A program made the translations under genes and the position numbers. Of a DNA stretch of 64,000 nucleotides, positions 42,594 to 51,489 are shown one piece after another (position 1 is the stretch's first letter; each line of letters begins with the position of its first letter). Location of the stretch: positions 4,421,501 through 4,485,500 of the forward strand of contig NC_014623.1 in assembly GCF_000165485.1 (NCBI RefSeq). Reading direction: 5' to 3'. This stretch comes from Stigmatella aurantiaca DW4/3-1. GTDB lineage: Bacteria; Myxococcota; Myxococcia; Myxococcales; Myxococcaceae. Below the pieces are notes generated by a model, which saw only the letters and a program-made list of their open reading frames with translations, had not been told where the DNA came from and did not search any database.

Positions 42594-43718
42594 ATGTCCT
42601 TACCCCCTGAGCAGTCCACCCCCCATCCCGTCGTCCTCTTCTCTGCTGGAGCCACCTCTTACGAGCTCATTCAATACCTGGGTGACACCAGCAACGGAGA
42701 ACTGTTGCTGGCCCGTCGCCGCTACGCGGACACCCTCGGCAGTGCGGTGATCATCAAGCGGTTGCAGGGCCCCAAGAGCGCGGTCGAGCACGCCAGGCTC
42801 CTGGAGGAGTTCCGGCTCATCATCCAGCTCCACCACCCATGTATCGCCCAGGTTTACCTGGTGCGCATGCACGAGGGCTCCCCCCACGTCGTCATGGAGC
42901 ACGTGGAGGGCAGCTCCCTGGAGGCGATCCTGAGCTGCGCCGCCATGCGGGGCCAGCCCCTGTCCGAGCAGTTCGCGGCCTACGTCGTGGGGGAGGTGGC
43001 CGATGGCCTTCACCATGCCCACACGCTGCGCAACCGCCAGGGCCCCCTGGGCGTCATCCACCGGGATGTCGCCCCCAGGAACATCCGGCTGGGCCTCCGG
43101 GGCCGCGTCAAGCTCACGGACTTCGCGGTGGCCTTCTCGCGGATGGAAGGGCGCATCGCGACGGTGGGGCCCCTGCTCAAGGGGGACATTGCCTACGCCG
43201 CGCCGGAGTACCTGCTGCTCCACCCGCTGGATGCCCGGTCGGATCTGTTCTCCCTGGGGGTGGTGCTCCTGGAGATGCTGACGGGCAAGCACCTGCTCGA
43301 TCTGGAAGAGGTCGAACAGGCCATGCGGGAAGCCGGGCCGCCCACGGCCGTGCAGTCCGCGTTGCGCACCGAGGTGCAGAGCTGGGTCAACCCGTCCCAG
43401 ATGGCCATGCGCATGGAGCGCTTCCGTCCGGAGCACGTGGAGCGCGCCACCCGCGCGCTGTCCACGCCCATGCGCGCCATCGTGATGCGCCTGCTGCGGC
43501 GGGAGCCCGCCGAGCGCTTCCAGACGGCGCTGGACCTGCGCAACGAGCTCTGGAGCTTCCTTGGGGGCACGGGGCGCTGCTACGGCCCCCGGGACGCGGA
43601 GCAGGAGGCCGCCCAGGTTCACGCCGACGCCATCGAGCGCCATGGGGGGGCGCAGCTTCCGGAGGAAGACGCGTTCCCCGGGGGCTGGTCCGGGCCCCCA
43701 CGCAAACCCATGCCCTGA
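42594..43718 (+). CDS. Eukaryotic-type Ser/Thr protein kinase with DFA motif
   Basis: A 374-residue cytoplasmic kinase, with no membrane segment. Visible motifs: VIIKRL (ATP lysine), a C-helix region LLEEFRLIIQLHHPCI, catalytic loop VIHRDVAPRNIRL, metal-binding motif as TDFAVAF (DFA, not DFG), YAAPEYLL and DARSDLFSLGVVLLEML. The glycine loop LGDTSNGE is degenerate. Such kinases are abundant in myxobacteria. AAGGAG lies before ATG 42594. DFA may lower activity but the Asp is kept. A short C-terminal tail follows the domain; the substrate is unknown. Confidence 0.88.
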   Translation: MSLPPEQSTPHPVVLFSAGATSYELIQYLGDTSNGELLLARRRYADTLGSAVIIKRLQGPKSAVEHARLLEEFRLIIQLHHPCIAQVYLVRMHEGSPHVVMEHVEGSSLEAILSCAAMRGQPLSEQFAAYVVGEVADGLHHAHTLRNRQGPLGVIHRDVAPRNIRLGLRGRVKLTDFAVAFSRMEGRIATVGPLLKGDIAYAAPEYLLLHPLDARSDLFSLGVVLLEMLTGKHLLDLEEVEQAMREAGPPTAVQSALRTEVQSWVNPSQMAMRMERFRPEHVERATRALSTPMRAIVMRLLRREPAERFQTALDLRNELWSFLGGTGRCYGPRDAEQEAAQVHADAIERHGGAQLPEEDAFPGGWSGPPRKPMP

Positions 43719-43767
43719 GCCGGCTGCCACCTTGTGCCAGGCCAGGGGAGGCCCGAGACTGCCTGGC

Positions 43768-44772
43768 ATGAGCGATGTGAACGAACTCCATCGGCGCTGG
43801 TGCATCGCGGACGGTCACGCGGATTCGCTCATGTGGAACCGCGATCTGTGCGTCCAGTCCAAGGAAGGGCACGTGGACTTTCCCCGGCTTCACCAGGCCG
43901 GGGTGAAGCTGCAGTGCTTTACCCTCGTCACGCGGGGCTTTCCGTTCGTGGGGGGCTTTCCCCTGTTCGCGGCGTGGCGGGGGTGGCCCCGGGAGGCAAG
44001 GTCCAGCGAGTGGGCCCGGGCGCTCTGGCAGATCGATCAGCTCCGCGCGTTCTGCCACCGCTCCGAGGGGCGGGTCCGTGTCACCACCTCCGGGGCGGCG
44101 CTGGAGGAGAACCTCGCCGAGGGCCGCCTGTCCGCCATTCTGGGCGTGGAGGGAGGCCATGCGCTGGAAGGGCAGGTGGCGCGCATCGCGGAGCTGCACC
44201 AGCGGGGGGTCCGCTTCATGGGGCTGACCCACCTGTCCAACAATGATCTCGGGGGCTCCTCCTTTCCCATGATGGGCAACCGGGGGCTCACCCCGCTTGG
44301 GCGCGAGGTGGTGGAGGAGATGGCCCGCGTGGGCATGAGCGTGGATGTGGCGCATGCCTCCGAGCGCACGCTGGAGGAGCTCTTCGCCTCGCCCACCGTG
44401 CGGTTCTTCTCCTCGCACACCGGCGTCCGGGGGGCGGGCGGCGGGTGGCGCAACCTCTCGGATGCGTCGCTGCGGTGCATCGCCGACCGGGGCGGGGTGG
44501 TGGGCATCATCCTCGCCCCCGTGTACCTGGGGGGCGACACGCTGGAGGATGTGGCCCGGCACATCGAGCATGCGCTGGAGGTGATGGGGGAGGAGGGCGT
44601 CGGCATTGGCTCGGACTACGATGGGATGGTGGCGCTGCCCAAGGGCATGCGGGACGTGACGGACCTGCCCCGCCTCACCGAGGTGCTGCTGCGGCGCCAC
44701 CCCGAGGCCCGGGTGGAGCGGATTCTCGGGGGGAACTTCCGGCGTTTCTTCCGGGAGACGCTCGGCGGTTGA
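43768..44772 (+). CDS. Membrane dipeptidase, peptidase family M19
   Basis: A 334-residue metallopeptidase of the renal dipeptidase family. Metal-site elements: IADGHADSL (HxD), GVEGGHAL (bridging Glu), LTHLSNND, VDVAHASERT and SSHTGVRG (His ligands), and IGSDYDGM. No signal peptide, so it probably cleaves dipeptides in the cytoplasm despite the family name. ATG 43768 chosen because conserved sequence begins there; the frame extends upstream into the kinase gene. Confidence 0.9.
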   Translation: MSDVNELHRRWCIADGHADSLMWNRDLCVQSKEGHVDFPRLHQAGVKLQCFTLVTRGFPFVGGFPLFAAWRGWPREARSSEWARALWQIDQLRAFCHRSEGRVRVTTSGAALEENLAEGRLSAILGVEGGHALEGQVARIAELHQRGVRFMGLTHLSNNDLGGSSFPMMGNRGLTPLGREVVEEMARVGMSVDVAHASERTLEELFASPTVRFFSSHTGVRGAGGGWRNLSDASLRCIADRGGVVGIILAPVYLGGDTLEDVARHIEHALEVMGEEGVGIGSDYDGMVALPKGMRDVTDLPRLTEVLLRRHPEARVERILGGNFRRFFRETLGG

Positions 44773-44807
44773 CCGGCCTCGTGCCGCCCGTGATAGTCGC
44801 CCTTCGC

Positions 44808-45188
44808 ATGAACCGATTCCTCTCGCTCCTTCCGTTGGTGGGCAGCCTCTTTCTCGCCGGATGTGGTGATGACCCGGCCGATGGGGACAAGTGCGAGAGC
44901 AGCGGCTACGTCTGCTCCTCCATCGCCGAGGCCCTGGAGTGCCGTCAGGGGCAGTGGCGGGCGATTCCCTGCCGGGGCTCGCTCGGGTGCCAAGAGGTGG
45001 ACAACGCCATCCGCTGCGACATCTCCGCCAACCGGGCCGGGGACAACTGTGGCACCAGTGCCGAGGGCCGGGGCCTCTGTCGCGCCGATGGCCAGGCGGT
45101 GCTGGAGTGCCGGTTGGGCGTGCTCGTGGAGGTGGAGAGCTGCCGGACCTGCACCGAGACGAACACCCAGGTCGTCTGCCAGCCCTAG
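44808..45188 (+). CDS. Cysteine-rich lipoprotein
   Basis: A 126-residue lipoprotein (LAGC, C19) with ten further cysteines in pairs (CESSGYVC, CRQGQWRAIPC, CGTSAEG, CRTCTET), suggesting disulfide-stabilised small modules. A GATAGT -10-like box lies 10 bases before the ATG and no Shine-Dalgarno is seen. No family recognised; common type of secreted myxobacterial protein. Confidence 0.7.
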   Translation: MNRFLSLLPLVGSLFLAGCGDDPADGDKCESSGYVCSSIAEALECRQGQWRAIPCRGSLGCQEVDNAIRCDISANRAGDNCGTSAEGRGLCRADGQAVLECRLGVLVEVESCRTCTETNTQVVCQP

Positions 45189-45285
45189 CGCTCCGGGGTG
45201 AGCCTGGGCTTGCCCTCCACCAGCCGGTTGGCGGGCCGTGCCCCCATGCCTACGTTTCGGGAGGTGGCGGGCAAGGGGGGCGGGC

Positions 45286-45843
45286 ATGGGGGCGAAGACC
45301 CCGTGGGGGCTGGCGGTGCTGGGGGTGTTGTGGGCGTGTTCGGTGCAGGACATGGGGGCTGGGCGTCTCGCGCGCCAGCAGGCCCCATCCCCGCACGGTG
45401 AACAGCGCGCGGCTACCCGTGTGGACCCTCCTGTCTCTGAGCGCGTGCGGTTCGTTCGGGCCAACGGCGCCGAGGTTCTCCGTGGTCGCCGGGGGGACCC
45501 GTCCTGGCGCCGGGGGCAGCCCGCGAAGCCCGAGGAGCTTGAGGTCCATGTCTCCCAGCACTCCGCCCAGTTGGGGGAGCCTGTCTCCGTGAATGTCTCC
45601 ACACCCGATGCCTCGGTGCTGCGGATGGAGGTCTTCCGGTTGGGCTTCTATGGCGGCGCTGGGGCCCTCAAGGTGTGGGATGGGGGGGCCCTGCGGGTGG
45701 ATCCGCAGGAGACGTTCTCCTTCGCGGTGGGGGAGGACTGGGTCCCCGGTCTCTACCTGGTGAAGGTGACGCGCGCGGATGGGCTTCGCAGTTTCCGCTC
45801 CCTGGTGGTCAAGGCGCGGCGGGGGACGGAACCCCGCACGTGA
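45286..45843 (+). CDS. Exported protein similar to the N-terminal part of DMFase-like domains
   Basis: A 185-residue exported protein (hydrophobic N-terminus ending LWACSV). The stretch VFRLGFYGGAGALKVWDGG followed by DWVPGLYLVKVTRADG resembles the beta-sandwich region that precedes the catalytic-like domain in N,N-dimethylformamidase large-subunit relatives (pattern YRxGYYGGxGxR ... WxPGLY). Only that region is present; no catalytic part follows, so it is either a stand-alone domain or a truncation. Converges with an alpha/beta hydrolase 6 bp away. Confidence 0.6.
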   Translation: MGAKTPWGLAVLGVLWACSVQDMGAGRLARQQAPSPHGEQRAATRVDPPVSERVRFVRANGAEVLRGRRGDPSWRRGQPAKPEELEVHVSQHSAQLGEPVSVNVSTPDASVLRMEVFRLGFYGGAGALKVWDGGALRVDPQETFSFAVGEDWVPGLYLVKVTRADGLRSFRSLVVKARRGTEPRT

Positions 45844-45849
45844 GCCTCC

Positions 45850-46638
45850 CTAGGAGGAAAGGGAGGCCAGGAAACGGTCGAGCACCGCGTTGAACCGCCC
45901 GGGTTGCTCCTGATTGGCCAGGTGGCCCGCGCCCGGAATGACTTCCAACTGAGCGCCCGAGACAAGCTGCGTGAGTTGCGTCGCCTTGTCCAGCGGGGTG
46001 ACGCCATCCTGCTCCCCCACCACCACGAGCGTGGGGCCCGCGTAGCGCGCGAGGAGATCCTTGCTGTCCTGCCGCGTGGCCATGCCCCGCTGGGCCGCCG
46101 CCACCGCGGCGGGAGCCGCGCTTCGCATCATCGCCGCCACCTCCTGGCCCACGGGCGAGTCAGGACCGGCGGCCACCAGGCGTGGCAGCAGCGTCTGGAC
46201 GAGCGGCTCCATGCCCTTGTCCAGCGCCTCCACCGCGGAGGCCTCCCGGCGGGCCCGGCCCGCCTCGTCATCCGCGGTGGCCTGGGTGTCCGCGAGCACC
46301 AGTCCCCGGACCCGCCCCGCGTCCTCGCGCAGGAGCGCCATGGCCACATACCCGCCCATGGACACCCCGCCCACCACCGCCGTGTCGATGTTCAGTGCGT
46401 CCAGCAGCGCCAGGGCGTCGCGCGCCAGGAGGGGCATCTCCGAGGGGCCCGGGCCCCGGCCGCTCTGTCCGAAGCCCCGCTGGTCCGGGACGATGAAGCG
46501 GTAGCGTCCCGACAGCGCGGCCACCTGCCGGTCGAACGCCGAGCCATTCAAGGGAAAGGCGTGGAGCAGCAACACGGGCAGCCCCTGGCCCACATCGCGG
46601 TAGTGCAGGGGGATTCCATCCACGGTCACGGTGAGCAC
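45850..46638 (-). CDS. Alpha/beta hydrolase
   Basis: A 262-residue soluble hydrolase. LLLHAFPLNGS is the oxyanion region; GGVSMGGYVAM holds the nucleophile S93; VVGEQDGVTPL the acid and IPGAGHLANQEQP the His. The sequence resembles BioH/3-oxoadipate lactonase-like esterases. It lies 16 bp after corA on the same strand and may be cotranscribed. Substrate unknown. Confidence 0.88.
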   Translation of the reverse strand: MLTVTVDGIPLHYRDVGQGLPVLLLHAFPLNGSAFDRQVAALSGRYRFIVPDQRGFGQSGRGPGPSEMPLLARDALALLDALNIDTAVVGGVSMGGYVAMALLREDAGRVRGLVLADTQATADDEAGRARREASAVEALDKGMEPLVQTLLPRLVAAGPDSPVGQEVAAMMRSAAPAAVAAAQRGMATRQDSKDLLARYAGPTLVVVGEQDGVTPLDKATQLTQLVSGAQLEVIPGAGHLANQEQPGRFNAVLDRFLASLSS

Positions 46639-46654
46639 GGTGCCTCCAGGGCGC

Positions 46655-47599
46655 TCAGAGCCACTTGTTGTGCCTGAACCAGGCGATGAGGGCGAGTGGG
46701 AACGCCACGATCAACGCCCACATCGAATAGTAGAAGCCCCGGCCCGAGAGCTGGTCGAAGTTCTGGCCAAAGAAGCCCACGATGAACGACAGCGGCAGGA
46801 AGAGGGTGGCGAAGATGGTGAGCTGCTTGGTGATGTCGTTCGTCTTGTTGGCCACCATGGACAGGTAGCCGTCCATGGCGTTGCCCAGGATGTCGCGGCC
46901 GGAGTCGATCTGCTCGTACAGCCGGATGAGGTGATCATAGACATCCCGGAAATACAGCGTGGTGCGCTCCTGGATGTGGGTGATGCCGCTCCGGGACAGC
47001 AGCCCCACCACGTCCCGCTGCGGCGAGAGCACCCGGCGGAACGTCACCAGCATGCGCTTCAGCTCGAAGATGCGCTGCAGGTGATGCTTCTCCGGCTGCT
47101 CGAAGATGGCCGTCTCCAGGTCCTCCAGCTCATCGCCGAAGGTGTCCAGGATGGGGAACTGCCGGTCCACCAGCGAGTCCGCCAGCATGTAGAGGATGAA
47201 GTCCACCCCGCGCCCGAGCGTTGCGCGGGGATCCGCCTCCACGCGGCGGCGCACCTCGTCGTGGGCCTCGAAAGGAAACTCGTGAACACTGATGAGCCAG
47301 TCGGGCCCGAGGAAAAAGTGGTGCTCGTGTAGGGTCAGGTCGCAGATGTCCTTTCCCGCAGTGAAACCTTGAAGGACGATGAACTGGTGTTCGGGGTACT
47401 CCTCGAGCTTGGGGCGCTGGTCCAGGTGGAGGCAGTCCTCGACGGCCAGCTTGTGGAGGCGGAATTGCTCGGCGAGCCGCCGCATCCCTTCCTCTTGGGG
47501 GGTGAGGATGTCGATCCACTTGAGCCCGGGAAGGCCGAGCAGCTCTTCCCCCCCGGTGAGGACCCGTCCTTCCTGGAGGGTGCAGACCTGTACCTTCAT
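46655..47599 (-). CDS. CorA-family divalent cation transporter with GQN instead of GMN
   Basis: A 314-residue protein with the CorA funnel domain, a long stalk helix and two C-terminal transmembrane helices (about 255-275 and 288-308), ending in the basic tail WFRHNKWL. The pore-mouth signature reads FFGQNFDQL, so Met of the GMN motif is Gln. CorA transports Mg2+ or Co2+; relatives with altered motifs can differ in selectivity or be efflux proteins. First gene of a two-gene unit with the hydrolase; divergent from the gene at 47707. Confidence 0.88.
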   Translation of the reverse strand: MKVQVCTLQEGRVLTGGEELLGLPGLKWIDILTPQEEGMRRLAEQFRLHKLAVEDCLHLDQRPKLEEYPEHQFIVLQGFTAGKDICDLTLHEHHFFLGPDWLISVHEFPFEAHDEVRRRVEADPRATLGRGVDFILYMLADSLVDRQFPILDTFGDELEDLETAIFEQPEKHHLQRIFELKRMLVTFRRVLSPQRDVVGLLSRSGITHIQERTTLYFRDVYDHLIRLYEQIDSGRDILGNAMDGYLSMVANKTNDITKQLTIFATLFLPLSFIVGFFGQNFDQLSGRGFYYSMWALIVAFPLALIAWFRHNKWL

Positions 47600-47706
47600 G
47601 ACACGGCTCTCCGCACTGGAAATATCGGCTCGCGTGCGATTGCTAGAACCAACCGGGTGAGAAGTCGAGGCCCCGGACGCAGCGGTTCGGACTAGAGTGC
47701 CCGGCC

Positions 47707-48864
47707 GTGTCCGAAGAATCCACCCTGGCCCCTCTCTCTCCCAGGCTCGAGCAGATCCTCCAGGCGCTGCCGGATCAGGTGTTCGCGGATCGCCTGAGGA
47801 AAGTGTACGCCGCCGCGACCCAGGCCATCGCGCGGCTGAGCGACATGGATCTGGTGAAGTACGAGACGGACTCCAGCGACGACTCGGGCGCGGACCTGTC
47901 GTTGTGGGAGGAGATGGCGCCGGTCATCCGGGACACGGTGATGGACGTGAACGCGCTGCTGACCGTCATCCGCCAGCAGTTTCCAGGGCCGCCCGCGGGC
48001 ACCCCGCCGCCGGTGGCCCCCACGGTGGAGCAGGACAAGACGCGCAACGCGGCGGCCACGCTCCGTCAGGCCATGGGCCAGGTGGCGCAGGAGATTACCC
48101 AACTGGGCGAGGCCATGCGCAACCCCGCGGTGGTGTCCGACCGGTGGACGCTGCTGGCGGAGATCCAGCGGTTTCGCACCACCTTCCGGGAGCAGATCGG
48201 CGACCTCGTCTTCAACTCCATGAGCCACATGGTGGACGTGGCCCGGAAAGAGGTGGTGCCCGGGTACGAGGCGGACGTGAAGGCGGCGATGACGGTGCGC
48301 GCCATCGTGGCGGACCTGACGCGCATCCTCTCCGCGCGGCTGGAGAAGGTGCGCGATGCCGAGCCCGAGGACGTGCAGTGGAATGCCCAGCAGCTCCAGA
48401 ACGAGCTGGACGCGTTTGGCCGGACGGCCGCGTACCGGGGCCTTCGGGCGCAGGACAAGCGGCACATCATCGAGAGCCGGGGGCAGGTGGGCCGGCTCGC
48501 CGCGATGGCCTCGCCGGTGAAGGCCGAACTGCTCCAGCTCGTGCAGACGCTGGATGGGCTGGTGCGCTCGCTGGCCGCGGTGAACCAGCGCAAGGTGCTC
48601 ATCATCAATGACCGGGAAGTGTGGGCGGTGTGTGGCGTGCGGTTGGAGCGGGCGCAGACGCTGTTGGGCTCGGATCCGGCCGGGGCCGCGCGCTTCCTGG
48701 CCGAGGCCGTGATGGTGGCGCAGTCGCTCTATGGGCGGGAGCCGGGGTTGGATGCGTTTCTCCGCAAGACGCGCAAGGCCCCGCTGGGAAGTCTCTCGGG
48801 CGCGGAGCTGCGCTCCACCCTGGAGACCCTTCAGGGACTGCTGGCGAGCCTGGGGGGGATGTGA
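47707..48864 (+). CDS. Cytoplasmic helical protein of unknown function
   Basis: A 385-residue protein, predicted almost entirely helical, with no signal peptide and no recognised domain. A Pro-rich linker (PGPPAGTPPPVAPTVE, about 97-112) separates a short N-terminal helical part from a longer one. GTG start; TAGAGT lies 8 bases upstream, suggesting a leaderless message. It overlaps the HAD gene at GTGA and is 4 bp from the chain leading to the methyltransferase, so the three genes likely form an operon. Confidence 0.65.
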   Translation: MSEESTLAPLSPRLEQILQALPDQVFADRLRKVYAAATQAIARLSDMDLVKYETDSSDDSGADLSLWEEMAPVIRDTVMDVNALLTVIRQQFPGPPAGTPPPVAPTVEQDKTRNAAATLRQAMGQVAQEITQLGEAMRNPAVVSDRWTLLAEIQRFRTTFREQIGDLVFNSMSHMVDVARKEVVPGYEADVKAAMTVRAIVADLTRILSARLEKVRDAEPEDVQWNAQQLQNELDAFGRTAAYRGLRAQDKRHIIESRGQVGRLAAMASPVKAELLQLVQTLDGLVRSLAAVNQRKVLIINDREVWAVCGVRLERAQTLLGSDPAGAARFLAEAVMVAQSLYGREPGLDAFLRKTRKAPLGSLSGAELRSTLETLQGLLASLGGM

Positions 48865-49706
48865 GCCGTCCAGCGTCGTCCAAGCGGCAGCGGCCCAGCC
48901 CTCGGGAGTCCTTCCCCAAGCCCCTCCGGGAGGCGGACTTCTCCCGGGTGGAGGGGGTCTTCACGGACGTGGATGGCACCCTCACCACGAGCCACCGGCT
49001 TCGGGCCCAGACGATTCGCGCGTTGGAGCGCCTGGCCGAGGCGGGCCTGAAGGTCGTGCTGGTGAGCGGGCGTCCCGCGGGGTGGGGGGAGGCCTGGGCG
49101 CGCACGCTGCCTGTGGAGGGGGTCATCGTCGAGAACGGGGGGCTGTTCTTCGTGCGGGGCGCGAAGGGCCTTCGCAAGGTGTACCTGGAGCCGCCCAAGG
49201 AGCGGGCCGAGAACCGCCGCCGCCTGCGCTCGGAGGTGCTCCGGGTGCTCAAGCGGGTGCCCGGTGCCCAGCTGTCCTCGGACAGCGCGTACACCGAAGT
49301 GGACCTGGCCATTGATTACAATGAGGAGGCCCGGCTGGGGGACACGGCGGCGGGGCGCATCGAGGCGTTGCTGCGCGAGCGGGGGGTGACGGCGGTGCGC
49401 TCGTCGGTGCACGTCAACTGCTGGCTGGGACGCTTCGACAAGCTCATCGCGACGCGCCGCTTTGCCCGGGAGGCCTGGGGCCAGGCCCTGCACCCCGAGG
49501 ACGGCCGCTTCGTCTACGCCGGGGATTCTTTCAACGACGCGCCGATGTTCCAGGCCTTTGCCCTCAGCGTGGGTGTGGCCAATGTCCGGAGCGTGCTAGA
49601 CCGCATCGAGGCGCCGCCGGCCTTCATCACCCGAGCCGCCGAGGGACGAGGTTTCGAGGAGTTGGCCCGCGCCATCCTCGTCCCGCGAGATCGCCTTCAG
49701 GAGTGA
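48861..49706 (+). CDS. HAD-IIB family hydrolase
   Basis: A 281-residue phosphatase of the HAD superfamily. FTDVDGTLT is motif I (nucleophile Asp and DxD); VLVSGRPAG motif II; KLIATRR and YAGDSFNDAPMF motifs III/IV. The C2-type cap suggests sugar-phosphate phosphatases such as trehalose- or mannosyl-phosphoglycerate phosphatases. GTG 48861 overlaps the previous stop, which fixes the start. Substrate undetermined. Confidence 0.85.
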   Translation: MSRPASSKRQRPSPRESFPKPLREADFSRVEGVFTDVDGTLTTSHRLRAQTIRALERLAEAGLKVVLVSGRPAGWGEAWARTLPVEGVIVENGGLFFVRGAKGLRKVYLEPPKERAENRRRLRSEVLRVLKRVPGAQLSSDSAYTEVDLAIDYNEEARLGDTAAGRIEALLRERGVTAVRSSVHVNCWLGRFDKLIATRRFAREAWGQALHPEDGRFVYAGDSFNDAPMFQAFALSVGVANVRSVLDRIEAPPAFITRAAEGRGFEELARAILVPRDRLQE

Positions 49707-49710
49707 CACC

Positions 49711-50907
49711 GTGAACGTCGTCAGACTCGAACTGGCCCGGGGGCTCGGGCGCCACTTGCGCGCCGGCCATCCCTGGGTGTTTCGCAAGGCGCTGGAGCAG
49801 GTGCCGAAGATTCCCGCGGGCAGCGTGGTGGATCTCACCGAGGGGGGGAAGTTCGTCGCGCGGGGCTACTTTGATCCGCACTCCGCCATCGCGGTGCGCG
49901 TGCTCACGCGGGACTCCCGGGAGACCATTGACGCGGCCTTCATGGCGCGGCGGGTGCGGCAGGCGCTCGCGGAGCGGCGCTCCCTCATCGATCTCACGGA
50001 TACGGACAGCTTCCGCCTGCTGCACGGAGAGGGAGACGGCCTTCCCGGCGTCGTGGTGGATCTCTATGCGGGCTACGCGGTGCTCAAGCTGTACTCCGCG
50101 GGCCTCACCCCCTACCGCCACCTGCTGGTGGAAGCCCTCAAGGCGGCCTTGCCGGAGCTCAAGGGCATCATCGGCCGGGACGAAGTGGCCCGGGACGATG
50201 TGGAGGAAGAGGAGGGGCGAGGCACGGGGCGGATGCTCTACGGCCCTCAGGCGCCGGAGCTCATCCCCATCCGCGAGCGGGGCGCCACCTTTCTCGTGGA
50301 CGCGTGGAAGGGGCAGAAGACGGGCTTCTTCCTGGATCAGCGGGAGAATCGCTTCCTCATCCGCCGGTTGGCGAAGGACCGGGAGGTGCTCAACTGCTTC
50401 TGCTTCAGCGGCGGCTTCTCGGTGAACGCGGCGCTGGGCGGGGCCAAGAGCGTCTTCTCGGTGGATCTGGATCCGGACGCCATCGCATTGGCGCGGGAGA
50501 ACTTCACGCGCAATGGGCTGCCCGCGGAGCGCCATGACTTCCTCGCCGCGGACGTCTTCAAGATCATCCAGTCGTTCAAGGACGAGGGCCGCACGTTCGA
50601 TCTGATCATTCTGGACCCGCCCGCGTTCGCGAAGAGCCAGAAGGCGGTGCAGGCGGCGATCGATGGGTACGCGTCGCTCAACCGGCAGGCCCTCGCGCTG
50701 TTGCGGCCGGGCGGGCTGCTGGCGACAGCGTCCTGCTCGGCGCGTGTGAGCCCGAATGACTTCATGGGGGCGGTGCGGGAGGCGGCTTTCAAGGCGGGCG
50801 TGGACCTGGCCCTGGTGGAGGAGCGCTATCAGCCGCCGGACCACCCGGTCCGCCTTCAGTTCCCGGAAGGCAAATACCTCAAGTTCTACGTGCTCGGCGC
50901 GGTGTGA
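49711..50907 (+). CDS. RlmI-like 23S rRNA (cytosine-C5)-methyltransferase
   Basis: A 398-residue SAM methyltransferase. The N-terminal PUA-like domain has HPWVFRKALEQVP; the EEHAD-type central part is followed by GFFLDQRENR, the SAM loop NCFCFSGGFSVNAALGG, IILDPPAFAKSQ (motif IV) and ATASCSARVS (catalytic Cys). This matches RlmI, which makes m5C1962 in 23S rRNA. Starts 4 bp after the HAD stop. Confidence 0.88.
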   Translation: MNVVRLELARGLGRHLRAGHPWVFRKALEQVPKIPAGSVVDLTEGGKFVARGYFDPHSAIAVRVLTRDSRETIDAAFMARRVRQALAERRSLIDLTDTDSFRLLHGEGDGLPGVVVDLYAGYAVLKLYSAGLTPYRHLLVEALKAALPELKGIIGRDEVARDDVEEEEGRGTGRMLYGPQAPELIPIRERGATFLVDAWKGQKTGFFLDQRENRFLIRRLAKDREVLNCFCFSGGFSVNAALGGAKSVFSVDLDPDAIALARENFTRNGLPAERHDFLAADVFKIIQSFKDEGRTFDLIILDPPAFAKSQKAVQAAIDGYASLNRQALALLRPGGLLATASCSARVSPNDFMGAVREAAFKAGVDLALVEERYQPPDHPVRLQFPEGKYLKFYVLGAV

Positions 50908-50958
50908 CGCGGCCCGAGGCCCGGAGCGGGAGGCGCAGGGCCTCCCGTCCTCACGGGC

Positions 50959-51486
50959 TCAGCGCTTCTCCAGCTCTTCGGGGTGGAACACGCGCGAGGC
51001 CACGCGGTCCAGCACTTCGGTGTTCCACTTGCGGCTGGTCTTCATCAACCGGCGCATCTCCTTGGCGAAGGTGCGCTCCTCGGGAACCTGGGCGTAGGTG
51101 CGGGTGAGGTACAGGCCCCGGTTCTCGGGCTCGTAGTCCACCGTGCCGCCGCCCGTGTCGGTGCCCTCCTGCTCCTCGGCCTGGAAGCCCGCGATGACGC
51201 CGGGCTTGGGGGGCTCGCGGAACCGGTACACGAGCGCGCTGCACTCCAGCGCCTGCGTCTCCTCGTGCCACTCGAAGTAGAGCTGTGCCCCGCCCGCGGC
51301 GAGCCCACCAAAGCCCTGGGCGTTGAGGCCCGGGCTGATGGGCGCTCCCTCGGAGTGGATGAAGGACTGCACCAGCCGCTGCGCCGTCTCCCGCGTCAGG
51401 GGAATCCCCGCGGGAGCGGCAGGGCCGAGACCGGCCACCCAGGACTTCAAGAGGCCGGCCAGGCCACTTCGAGGAGCGGTTGCCAT
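50959..51486 (-). CDS. Small protein flanking a hydrolase, paralogue of 52572-52994 (chaperone-like?)
   Basis: A 175-residue cytoplasmic protein with no known domain. Its core GAQLYFEWHEETQALECSAL, GTDTGGGTVDYEPENRGLYLTRTY and VLDRVASRVFHPEEL is clearly related to the product at 52572-52994. An alternating-strand region with a conserved Phe/Glu pair resembles type III secretion chaperones (CesT-like), but this is only a structural guess. It begins 3 bp after the hydrolase stop and is surely cotranscribed. It could be a chaperone or an immunity protein for the hydrolase. Confidence 0.65.
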   Translation of the reverse strand: MATAPRSGLAGLLKSWVAGLGPAAPAGIPLTRETAQRLVQSFIHSEGAPISPGLNAQGFGGLAAGGAQLYFEWHEETQALECSALVYRFREPPKPGVIAGFQAEEQEGTDTGGGTVDYEPENRGLYLTRTYAQVPEERTFAKEMRRLMKTSRKWNTEVLDRVASRVFHPEELEKR

Positions 51487-51489
51487 CGG

